Source of the DNA: Geodermatophilaceae bacterium | GTDB taxonomy: Bacteria > Actinomycetota > Actinomycetes > Mycobacteriales > Geodermatophilaceae | DNA length: 7,238 bases | Direction of reading: 5' to 3' | Assembly: GCA_013814015.1 (NCBI GenBank) | Contig: JACCQS010000255.1 | Coordinates: 1-7,238, forward strand | In this document: positions 1 to 6,000 of the stretch, piece after piece | How the letters are laid out: each line of letters opens with the position of its first letter | Position numbering within the stretch: the first letter of the stretch is position 1 | The notes under the pieces: model-generated | Told to the model about the DNA's origin: nothing | The model's input: only the letters and a program-made list of their open reading frames with translations | Database searches by the model: none | Made by a program: the position numbers and the translations under genes

Positions 1-507
1 CGGGAAACCAGTTCGCCTTCCCGGCCAAGAACGTGCGCGGCATGAGCCACGGTCCCAGGTGCGTACCGGCCAGCACTTCCAAGCAGGCGCCCACCGGTAC
101 CGGGTCCACCGGAATCCAGGCGCTGATGCCGCGGCCGTCGACGTTGTAATACGGCTGGTCCTGGTGCCAGGGGGTGCGCTGTGAGGTTCCGCCCTCCTTC
201 ACCAGGACGTGATCGTGATAGAACCGGACCTGATCGGTGGCCATGAGCGCCGCTGCGATCCCCGGAACCCTCGACTGCTGCGCGAGATCGCGATCTCGGG
301 AACCTCGGTCCAGCGACAGAAGTCCTCGGTGAACCTGCCCGGGTCCCCGGATGCGCTGGCAACCTGAGCGAGGCTGCTCGGTTCGTCCAGGACGCGGCGG
401 ATCCCCTGGACGGCCTGCTCGATCTGCTCCGGATCGAGGACGCCCCGTACGCATACGACGCCGTCCCGGGCATAGGCACCGGCGAGGTCCGGATCGAGCG
501 CAGGCAT
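1..507 (-). pseudogene. Phytanoyl-CoA dioxygenase (PhyH) family protein; frameshifted and cut by the left window edge
   Basis: The product resembles Fe(II)/2-oxoglutarate-dependent oxygenases of the PhyH family; the substrate is unknown. Reading from ATG at 507, the first ~72 codons give a typical PhyH N-terminus (AYARDGVVCVRGVLDPEQI, then GRFTEDFCRWTEVPEI). That frame then turns to Ser/Arg-rich nonsense and stops at 199-201. A second frame, from about 292 down to 2, carries the rest: LAQQSRVPGIAAALMA, FYHDHVLVKEGGTSQRTPWH, QDQPYYNVDG and WIPVDPVPVGACLEVLAGTH. It includes the iron-binding H-x-D motif (His-Gln-Asp, codons 166-158); the distal His lies beyond the edge. Joining the frames needs one extra base inside the palindrome at 283-298. 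This is either a real one-base deletion or a sequencing or assembly error. GTG at 513 is an alternative start. The gene is divergent from ccr. Family assignment is firm; whether the gene works is open. Confidence 0.85.
283..298. repeat. 16-bp perfect palindrome at the PhyH frameshift point
   Basis: CGAGATCGCGATCTCG reads the same on both strands with no loop. It spans exactly the place where the dioxygenase reading frame must shift by one base. Palindromes of this kind can promote slippage during replication or compressions in sequencing, so it is a plausible cause of the lost base. A binding-site role inside a coding region is less likely. Confidence 0.7.
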
Positions 508-518
508 GCTCACGCAAC

Positions 519-534
519 GAGGGTAGCTACCCTC
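519..534. promoter_or_regulatory. Palindromic candidate operator / shared promoter between the divergent phyH-like gene and ccr
   Basis: GAGGGTAGCTACCCTC is a perfect 16-bp inverted repeat in the 57-base gap between the divergent starts at 507 (minus) and 565 (plus). Each arm contains TACCCT, which fits the loose actinobacterial -10 pattern TANNNT, so one appears on each strand (528-533 plus; 525-520 minus). The plus copy would start a ccr transcript near 540 with a short leader containing the ribosome binding site. The minus copy would start near 513, at or just before the alternative GTG, giving a nearly leaderless dioxygenase mRNA. The symmetry is seen directly; operator and promoter roles are inferred. 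No clear -35 box is visible. Confidence 0.45.
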
Positions 535-551
535 CGGTAACCCGTCGCCCT

Positions 552-556
552 GGAGG
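552..556 (+). promoter_or_regulatory. Ribosome binding site of ccr
   Basis: GGAGG lies 8 bases before the GTG at 565. It supports that GTG as the true start; no in-frame ATG lies close by. Confidence 0.8.
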
Positions 557-564
557 ATTGAGCC

Positions 565-1896
565 GTGAAGCAGATCACCGAGGCGATCCTCGCCGACTCG
601 CTGTCCGATCTCGGCGAGCTGCCGGTACCGGAGTCCTACCGTGGCGTCGTCGTGCGTGCCGAAGACCAGGAAATGTTCGCGGGGATGCCGACCCGCGAGA
701 AGGATCCGAGAACCTCTTTGCACATCCAGGACGTGCCGACACCGGAGCTCGGTCCGGGTGAGGCCCTGGTCGCCGTCATGGCCAGCGCGGTCAACTACAA
801 CACCGTGTGGACGTCGATCTTCGAGCCGGTCTCGACGTTCGGCTTCCTCAAGCGGTACGGCAAGCTTTCTCAGCTCACCAAACGACATGACCTCCCCTAT
901 CACGTGGTGGGCTCGGATCTGGCTGGAGTCGTCGTACGCGTCGGCGTCGGGGTGAACAACTGGAAGCCCGGCGACGAGGTGGTCGCGCACTGCCTGTCGG
1001 TCGAGCTCGAGGACCCGGCCGGACACGACGACACGATGCTCGATCCCCAGCAGCGGATCTGGGGTTTCGAGACCAACTTCGGCGGGCTGGCCGACCTGGC
1101 CCTGGTCAAGTCCAACCAGCTGATGCCGAAGGCCAAGCACCTGACCTGGGAAGAGGCCGCCTGCCCCGGGCTGGTCAATTCCACCGCCTACCGCCAGCTG
1201 GTCGGTCCGCATGGTGCCGCGATGAAGCAGGGAGATGTGGTGCTCATCTGGGGAGCCTCCGGCGGGCTTGGCTCGTACGCGACCCAGTTGGCACTCAACG
1301 GCGGCGGCATCCCGATATGCGTGGTGAGCAGCCCGGACAAGGCGGAGATCGTTCGCCGGATGGGCGCCGACCTGGTCATCGACCGCACCGCCGAGGGGTA
1401 CCAATTCTGGAAGGACGAACACACCCAGGACCCCGCGGAGTGGCAGCGCTTCGGCGCCAAGATCCGCGAGCTGACCGGGGGTGAGGACCCGGACATCGTT
1501 TTCGAACACCCTGGCCGGGAGACCTTCGGCGCCTCGGTGTACGTGGCCCGTCGCGGAGGGACGATCGTCAGCTGCGCATCGACCAGCGGCTACCTGCACT
1601 CCTACGACAATCGCTATCTATGGATGAACCTCAAGCGGATCATCGGCTCGCACTTCGCGAACTACCGCGAGGCATGGGCGGCCAATCGACTTCTCGCCAG
1701 AGGCGCCATCCAGCCCACGTTGTCGAACGTGTACGCGCTCGAAGACGTCGGTCAGGCGGCTTACGACGTACACCGCAACCTGCACCAGGGCAAAGTCGGG
1801 GTCCGTTGTCTTGCACCGGAGGACGGGTTGGGCGTCCGTGATCACGAGCTGCGCGAACGCCTCGGAAACAAGCTGCATCGGTTCCGCAACACCTGA
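565..1896 (+). CDS. ccr: Crotonyl-CoA carboxylase/reductase
   Basis: This cytosolic medium-chain dehydrogenase/reductase uses NADPH to reduce crotonyl-CoA while adding CO2, making (2S)-ethylmalonyl-CoA. It is the key step of the ethylmalonyl-CoA pathway and a source of polyketide extender units. The 443-aa length is normal for the family. The N-terminal GroES-like catalytic part precedes a Rossmann segment IWGASGGLGSYATQLA at residues 228-243. The four CO2-binding residues described for Kitasatospora setae Ccr (Asn81, Phe170, Glu171, His365) all appear here with a constant offset of two: Asn79 (VNYNTVW), Phe168 and Glu169 (WGFETNFG), and His363 (GSHFANY). This separates it from simple enoyl-CoA reductases. 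The GTG start is fixed by a GGAGG 8 bases upstream. It leads a probable two-gene unit with the coiled-coil gene. Preference for crotonyl-CoA over longer 2-enoyl-CoAs cannot be settled by eye. Confidence 0.97.
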   Translation: MKQITEAILADSLSDLGELPVPESYRGVVVRAEDQEMFAGMPTREKDPRTSLHIQDVPTPELGPGEALVAVMASAVNYNTVWTSIFEPVSTFGFLKRYGKLSQLTKRHDLPYHVVGSDLAGVVVRVGVGVNNWKPGDEVVAHCLSVELEDPAGHDDTMLDPQQRIWGFETNFGGLADLALVKSNQLMPKAKHLTWEEAACPGLVNSTAYRQLVGPHGAAMKQGDVVLIWGASGGLGSYATQLALNGGGIPICVVSSPDKAEIVRRMGADLVIDRTAEGYQFWKDEHTQDPAEWQRFGAKIRELTGGEDPDIVFEHPGRETFGASVYVARRGGTIVSCASTSGYLHSYDNRYLWMNLKRIIGSHFANYREAWAANRLLARGAIQPTLSNVYALEDVGQAAYDVHRNLHQGKVGVRCLAPEDGLGVRDHELRERLGNKLHRFRNT

Positions 1897-1922
1897 CGCG
1901 TGTCGCCGGTACGCATGACAGC

Positions 1923-3062
1923 ATGAGACCCATGGATCGCGAAAACCAACCAGACATCTTCTCCCACGACGGCGCCTCGCACAGCTTCGACGTCGTGATC
2001 CGCGGCTACGACCGCGCCCAGGTCCACGACGTGGTCGACCGCTTGGACGGCGAACTTCGGGTCGCGCTCGCCGACAAGGACGCCTCCGGTCAGCGCGCCG
2101 AGGAGCTGGCCGGTCATCTGTCGGCCGCGCAAGCCGAGGTCGACAGCCTCCGACGCACGGCCGAATCCGCGTCGGCCCCGAACTTCGAGTCCATGGGAGC
2201 CCGGATCTCGCACATGCTGAGTTTGGCCGAAGAGGAGGCCAACGACATCCGGCGCATTGCCGCCGACGAGCACACCCGCTCCCAGGCGGAGCTGACGTCA
2301 ACCGCCCAAGAGGCCGCCCGGCTCCGCAGCGAGGCCCAGGACGAGGCCCGCCGCATGGCCGAGGAGGCCCAGGCCGAGGCTCGTCGGTCGACCGAGGAGG
2401 CCACGGCCGCCGCCGCGAAGACCGTCGCGCAGGCTCAGGCCGAGTCCGATGCGCTCAACGAGCGAGCCCGCGCATCGGCCGAGAAGGCCGAACAGGAGAG
2501 CAAGGCCCGGGTGGCCAAGATCGAGGAGGACTTCCAGCTCGCTCAGAAGGCCCGGCGGGCCGAGGCGTCACGGGTCGAGCAGGAGCGCGATCAGTCCTCC
2601 CGACGCGACGCACAGAACCGGATCGAACAGGCCCAGCGCGAGTCCGACGACATGGTCGCGGCGGCCGAGCAGCGGGTCACCGACCTCGACGGACAGCGTG
2701 CCGAACTGCACGCCCGGCTCAGCCAGGTCCGCGAGCTGTTGGGCGGACTTCCGGAGATCGGCACGGCTACGGTCATCGACCCGAGTGCCGCAAAGCCTCG
2801 GTCGGCACCGTCCGGCGCGAACTCGGACTCGAGCCCGGTCTCGCAGTCGAACGGGCAGCCACCGCCGGACGAGGCTTCGAAAAGCGGCACGGGTAAGGAT
2901 CCGGTCGAGAAGCCCCGTGACGATCAGACCAACCCGGCCGGCGAGGTCCCGCGCGAGGTCCAAGGGACGCCGCGTCCTCCGCGCACGGCCAAGGCCCCGG
3001 CACCACCGAGTTGGCCGGTGAATTCACCGACTCAGGCCATCCCGATCCCTCGTCAGGGCTGA
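1923..3062 (+). CDS. DivIVA domain-containing coiled-coil protein
   Basis: The 379-aa protein has three parts. Residues ~22-50 (SFDVVIRGYDRAQVHDVVDR and on) match the N-terminal DivIVA motif, which in that family binds curved membrane and marks poles or division sites. Residues ~88-275 are a long, highly charged Ala/Glu/Arg/Gln coiled coil without Pro, Cys or a membrane segment. Residues ~284-379 are Pro/Ser/Gly-rich and probably disordered. It recalls actinobacterial Wag31/DivIVA, Scy and FilP, but its length and tail do not match canonical Wag31, so no symbol is given. The start is ATG 1923 or ATG 1932; neither has a clear ribosome binding site. It begins 26 bases after ccr stops, so co-transcription is likely. 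Its 3' end overlaps the opposite-strand hydrolase gene. A structural or scaffolding role is inferred. Confidence 0.85.
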   Translation: MRPMDRENQPDIFSHDGASHSFDVVIRGYDRAQVHDVVDRLDGELRVALADKDASGQRAEELAGHLSAAQAEVDSLRRTAESASAPNFESMGARISHMLSLAEEEANDIRRIAADEHTRSQAELTSTAQEAARLRSEAQDEARRMAEEAQAEARRSTEEATAAAAKTVAQAQAESDALNERARASAEKAEQESKARVAKIEEDFQLAQKARRAEASRVEQERDQSSRRDAQNRIEQAQRESDDMVAAAEQRVTDLDGQRAELHARLSQVRELLGGLPEIGTATVIDPSAAKPRSAPSGANSDSSPVSQSNGQPPPDEASKSGTGKDPVEKPRDDQTNPAGEVPREVQGTPRPPRTAKAPAPPSWPVNSPTQAIPIPRQG

Positions 3063-3823
3063 CGCGAGTAGTACGCCGGTAAGGGGTACGCGGCTGGGTT
3101 CAGCCGCGCGACGATCTCGTCGAGCACTCGCTCGGTGTGACCTACGAACAGATGCTTGGCACCGGTCACCGCGACCACCTCGGCCTGCGGGATCGCGGCG
3201 AAGCCCGAGCGCGCCGCCTCGGGCCTGAGATAGTCGTCGAACTCGGGAACCAGGACCACTACCGGCTTGCCGGATTTCGCCCAGGGCAGGAGATCCTCCT
3301 GGCCGGCGAATCGCAACGGCGGGGAGATCAGGATCGCTCCGCAGATCGCCGGGTCGCAGCCGTACTTCAGCGTCAGGTCCGTACCGAATGACCAGCCGAC
3401 CAGCCATGGAGCCGGCAGGTCGGCGAACTCGACGTACTCGATGGCCGCAGCTATGTCGAAGCGTTCCTCGACCGCGCCGGAGAAGGCTCCCGTCGAGCGG
3501 CCATGTTCGCTCTCGGTACCCCTGGTGTTGAACCGGAGAACCGCCAGATCGGCCAGCGCCGGCAGGCGGTTGGCGGCCTTGCGGAACAGATGGCTGTCCA
3601 TCATCCCGCCGTGGGTCGGCAGCGGGTGCACACAGATCATCGTTGCGACCGGGGCCTGCTGTTCCGGTAGCGCGAGTTCGGCGACCAGGTCATGACCGTC
3701 TGCGGTTCGCAGCGTGATCGCCTCGCGGCGAGACGGCAGCACCGTGGTCCCGCGGATCTGGATCGACCGATCGACGTCAGCCGACGCACTTTCCGGCTCT
3801 TCCCGGCCCGGCGTCTCGGTCAC
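3053..3823 (-). CDS. Alpha/beta hydrolase
   Basis: This 256-aa cytosolic protein is of the serine alpha/beta-hydrolase type; its substrate is unknown. Landmarks, numbered from the GTG start, are HPLPTHGGMMDSHLF (residues 66-80, the oxyanion-side loop), LRFNTRGTESEHG (96-108), the nucleophile elbow GWSFG with Ser145, a candidate acid in PEFDDYL (Asp196 or Asp197), and a likely catalytic His224 in GAKHLFVGH. The start is placed at GTG 3823 because that codon overlaps the stop of the upstream gene (GTGA) and has GGAG six bases before it. An upstream in-frame ATG at 3868 would overlap that gene by 49 bases and is less likely. It is the last gene of the minus-strand operon, and its stop lies inside the end of the convergent DivIVA-like gene. 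An esterase or thioesterase acting on acyl compounds is possible but not shown. Confidence 0.88.
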   Translation of the reverse strand: MTETPGREEPESASADVDRSIQIRGTTVLPSRREAITLRTADGHDLVAELALPEQQAPVATMICVHPLPTHGGMMDSHLFRKAANRLPALADLAVLRFNTRGTESEHGRSTGAFSGAVEERFDIAAAIEYVEFADLPAPWLVGWSFGTDLTLKYGCDPAICGAILISPPLRFAGQEDLLPWAKSGKPVVVLVPEFDDYLRPEAARSGFAAIPQAEVVAVTGAKHLFVGHTERVLDEIVARLNPAAYPLPAYYSRQP

Positions 3824-3833
3824 CAGTGGCTCC
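3820..3833 (-). promoter_or_regulatory. GTGA stop/start overlap and ribosome binding site deciding the hydrolase start
   Basis: On the minus strand GGAG (3833-3830) is followed by six bases and then GTG (3823-3821). The TGA of the upstream small gene occupies 3822-3820, so the two genes share four bases. This arrangement indicates translational coupling and fixes the hydrolase start. Confidence 0.75.
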
Positions 3834-4119
3834 GTCCCGGATTGCGCCGTCGCCGCGAACGCCAACACGTCCGATGCCAGTGCCGGCGGTCCCCGGCCTC
3901 AGGGTCCCCGGCCGACCAGACCACCAGATGCGGAGTTGCGGGCCGGATCTCGTGATCGCATCCAGGACAACGGTAGGTCTTTGTGTTCGCCGCGCCGCTG
4001 ATCGGACGCACCACCCAGTCGCCGTCTGGACCTGACTCGTTCTGATCGGTCATGAACGGCGCGGCCGATTCTTCCTGGGCTGGCGCAGGCTCCTGCCGGG
4101 GCCTGGAACGGCGTGGCAT
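3820..4119 (-). CDS. Conserved actinobacterial small Cys/His-rich protein, probable zinc-binding
   Basis: This 99-aa protein has a basic N-terminus (MPRRSRPRQ), an acidic low-complexity stretch, and a compact conserved-looking core. The core reads WVVRPISGAANTKTYRCPGC, then DHEIRPATPHLVVW and RRHWHRTCWR. Cys51, Cys54, His64, His80, His82 and Cys85 are spaced like a small treble-clef or zinc-ribbon site. From memory, very similar proteins occur widely in Actinobacteria, often with the uninformative label ATP/GTP-binding protein; no P-loop is visible here. The start at ATG 4119 overlaps the dehydrogenase stop by one base (TGATG), and the basic N-terminus is typical of the relatives I recall, so it is preferred to ATG 4053. 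The position between two metabolic enzyme genes implies co-expression. The function is unknown; metal binding is inferred from the residues. Confidence 0.85.
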   Translation of the reverse strand: MPRRSRPRQEPAPAQEESAAPFMTDQNESGPDGDWVVRPISGAANTKTYRCPGCDHEIRPATPHLVVWSAGDPEAGDRRHWHRTCWRSRRRRNPGRSHW

Positions 4120-5897
4120 CAGTGCGTGTAGTCGCGGAAGCCCTTGCCGGTCTTGCGGCCCAGGTAGCCCGCCGTGACCAGATGCTCCAGCAGCGTGGCG
4201 GGTGCGAATCCCGGTTCGCGAAACTCGAGGTAGAGCGTCCGCTGGATGGCCAACGACACGTCCAGGCCGACCACGTCGAGCAGTTCGAAGGGCCCCATCG
4301 GATAGCCACAGCCGACTTTCATGGCCGAGTCGATGTCCTCGGAGGTGGCGTAGTGGGCCTGGAGCATCTTCACCGCGTCATTGAGGTACGGGAAGAGCAG
4401 CGCATTGACGATGAACCCGGCCCGGTCGGCGCAGATGACCGGGTGCTTGCCGAGCGTGGTGCAGACCTGCCGCACAGTGGGAACGACGTCGGCAGCGGTG
4501 GAGATCGTCGGTACGACCTCGACCAGTTTCATGACCACTGCCGGATTGAAGAAGTGCAATCCGACGACCTCGGACGGGCGCTCACTTGCCTTGGCGCACT
4601 CCACGACCGGCAAGCTGGATGTCGTCGTGGCAATAATGGCACCGGGTTTGGCAATCTCGCCGAGGTTGGCAAAGAGCACCTGTTTGACGCTCAGGTCTTC
4701 GACCACCGCCTCGACGATGAGGTCTGCCGAGGCGAGATCGTCGAGGTTGGTCCCACCGGTCACCCGAGCCAGCGCCGCATCGCGGTCGGCTTGCTCGAGC
4801 CGGCCGCGGCCCACGGCCTTGTCCATCGACTTGGTCAGCGCGCTCAGCACGCGATCGACCTTGTCCTTGCTCCGCGCGACGAAGGTGACGTCGTAGCCGC
4901 CCTTGGCGAAGACCTCGAGAATGCCGGTGGCCATCGTTCCCGAGCCGACGACGCCGACCTTGGTCACCGTGCGGATGTCCGCGTCCTCCCCAGATGTCCG
5001 CGGGGTCTGCGCGTCGTCTACGACCTGCGGGCTGTCGCGTTCGGCGTAGGTGTAGAAGCCCCGACCGGACTTTCGGCCGAGCAGACCCGCGGTCATCATC
5101 TGCTTGATCAGCGGGACCGGCGCATGCAGCCGGTCGCGCGACTGCTTGTACATCGTGTCGAGGATCTCGTACGCGGTGTCGATGCCGATCAGATCCATCA
5201 GCGCCAAGGGACCCATCGGCAGGCCGCAACCCAGTCGCATGGCGGCGTCGATGTCTTCCCTCGTCGCGTACTGCGTCTCGAACATCGACACCGCATGGTT
5301 CAGGTAGCCGAACAGCAGAGCGTTGGCGATGAACCCAGCCTTGTCGCCGATCGTCACATCGGTCTTGCCCAGCCGGGCGGCCAGTGCCTCGACATCTTCG
5401 ATCACCGCTGGGTCGGTGACGACCGTCCGGATCACCTCGACCAGCTTCATGACCGGGGCCGGATTGAAGAAGTGCAGCCCGATGACCTTGCTGGGTCGGC
5501 CGGTGGCCACCGAGATCTCGGTGACCGACAAGGATGAGGTGTTCGTGGCCAGGATGGTGTCCGGCGGACAGATCGCGTCCAGCTTCGAGAAGACCTCGGC
5601 CTTGAGATCGAGATGCTCCGGAACGGCCTCGACGACCAATTCGGCCTCGGCCAAGGCCTGCAGTTCGGTGCTGAAGGTGATTCGACCGAGCAGGGCGTCG
5701 CGACCGGCCTCGTCGAGCTTGCCCCGATCGACTGCCCGTGAGGTCGAGCCCTCGACATGCGCGCGACCGCGACTCAGGCTTGCCTCGTCGACCTCGACGC
5801 CGATCACGTCCAGCCCGGAGCGGGCGAAGACCTCGACGATCCCGGCCCCCATCGTGCCGAGCCCGACGACACCGACCTTGGTCAGTTCGCGTGCCAC
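4119..5897 (-). CDS. 3-Hydroxybutyryl-CoA dehydrogenase, tandem double-domain form
   Basis: This enzyme interconverts acetoacetyl-CoA and (S)-3-hydroxybutyryl-CoA with NAD(P)H. Classical forms are ~285 aa; this one is 592 aa because two full copies are fused. Copy 1 (residues ~6-285) has GLGTMG at 12-17, TNTSSL at 118-123, LHFFNP with His142, KLVEV with Glu154, FIANALL with Asn192, and ends GRKSGRGFYTY. A polar linker (~286-310) follows. Copy 2 (~312-592) has GSGTMA at 318-323, TTTSSL at 424-429, His448, Glu460 and Asn498, and ends GRKTGKGFRDY. The His-Glu catalytic pair is intact in both. Copy 2 has Ala for the last Gly of the dinucleotide motif and Thr425 where copy 1 has Asn119. The start is GTG 5897, with AGGAG six bases upstream. 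ATG 5927 would add ten residues with no better site. From memory, similar fusions occur in Streptomyces. Confidence 0.95.
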   Translation of the reverse strand: MARELTKVGVVGLGTMGAGIVEVFARSGLDVIGVEVDEASLSRGRAHVEGSTSRAVDRGKLDEAGRDALLGRITFSTELQALAEAELVVEAVPEHLDLKAEVFSKLDAICPPDTILATNTSSLSVTEISVATGRPSKVIGLHFFNPAPVMKLVEVIRTVVTDPAVIEDVEALAARLGKTDVTIGDKAGFIANALLFGYLNHAVSMFETQYATREDIDAAMRLGCGLPMGPLALMDLIGIDTAYEILDTMYKQSRDRLHAPVPLIKQMMTAGLLGRKSGRGFYTYAERDSPQVVDDAQTPRTSGEDADIRTVTKVGVVGSGTMATGILEVFAKGGYDVTFVARSKDKVDRVLSALTKSMDKAVGRGRLEQADRDAALARVTGGTNLDDLASADLIVEAVVEDLSVKQVLFANLGEIAKPGAIIATTTSSLPVVECAKASERPSEVVGLHFFNPAVVMKLVEVVPTISTAADVVPTVRQVCTTLGKHPVICADRAGFIVNALLFPYLNDAVKMLQAHYATSEDIDSAMKVGCGYPMGPFELLDVVGLDVSLAIQRTLYLEFREPGFAPATLLEHLVTAGYLGRKTGKGFRDYTH

Positions 5898-5908
5898 CTG
5901 AGGCTCCT
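5897..5908 (-). promoter_or_regulatory. Ribosome binding site deciding the dehydrogenase start
   Basis: On the minus strand AGGAG (5908-5904) precedes GTG 5897 by six bases. The Rossmann segment KVGVVGLGTMG follows within a few residues, as is usual for the family. Confidence 0.75.
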
Positions 5909-5924
5909 CGCTTCGTCGACGACG

Positions 5925-5946
5925 CACTCCCCACCACCGAGGAGTG
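5925..5946. repeat. Inverted repeat, 6-bp arms with 10-base spacer
   Basis: CACTCC (5925-5930) and GGAGTG (5941-5946) are perfect inverted arms in the gap upstream of the dehydrogenase gene. The sequence could be a weak hairpin or a binding site. No T-run follows on either strand. Confidence 0.4.
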
Positions 5947-5973
5947 TTGGACCGTCCGTTTCCGGCTGGTACC

Positions 5974-5990
5974 GGGAGTCACGGACTCCC
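5974..5990. repeat. Inverted repeat / hairpin downstream of the aldehyde dehydrogenase gene
   Basis: GGGAGTC and GACTCCC are perfect 7-bp arms separated by three bases. They lie 11 bases past the aldehyde dehydrogenase stop, where a terminator would be expected on the minus strand. No T-tract follows, so this is either a U-less terminator-like hairpin or, since it shares the GGAGT core with the neighbouring repeat, an operator for the downstream operon. Confidence 0.45.
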
Positions 5991-6000
5991 TGCGCCAAAC

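Noticed and set aside
283..298. Programmed ribosomal frameshift in the PhyH-like gene
   Set aside because: No slippery heptamer or downstream pseudoknot is apparent, and this enzyme family is not known for programmed frameshifting.
199..1599. 466-codon open frame on the minus strand running antisense through ccr into the PhyH-like gene
   Set aside because: Only the last ~72 codons before the frameshift resemble a protein family. The rest is antisense to ccr and is open because of high GC and codon bias; it looks like low-complexity Arg/Gly/His/Asp sequence.
2290..2420. Repeated GAGGCCCAGGCCGAGG-like DNA as a possible repeat element
   Set aside because: It encodes the Glu/Ala/Arg/Gln coiled coil; the repetition follows from heptad-like protein sequence.
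3824..3868. Upstream ATG at 3868 as the hydrolase start
   Set aside because: It would overlap the small Cys/His gene by 49 bases. The GTG at 3823 has GGAG at six bases and a GTGA junction.
4113..5537. 474-codon open frame on the plus strand opposite the dehydrogenase
   Set aside because: It lies wholly antisense to a clear enzyme gene. Its internal repetition simply mirrors the two dehydrogenase copies. It has no recognisable domain.
5898..5927. ATG at 5927 as the dehydrogenase start
   Set aside because: It would add an Arg-rich ten-residue tail that runs through the good AGGAG site serving GTG 5897.
4582..5982. 466-codon minus-strand open frame in another frame of the dehydrogenase gene
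   Set aside because: It is rich in Arg/Gly with no family motif and is fully explained by the high-GC shadow of the real gene.
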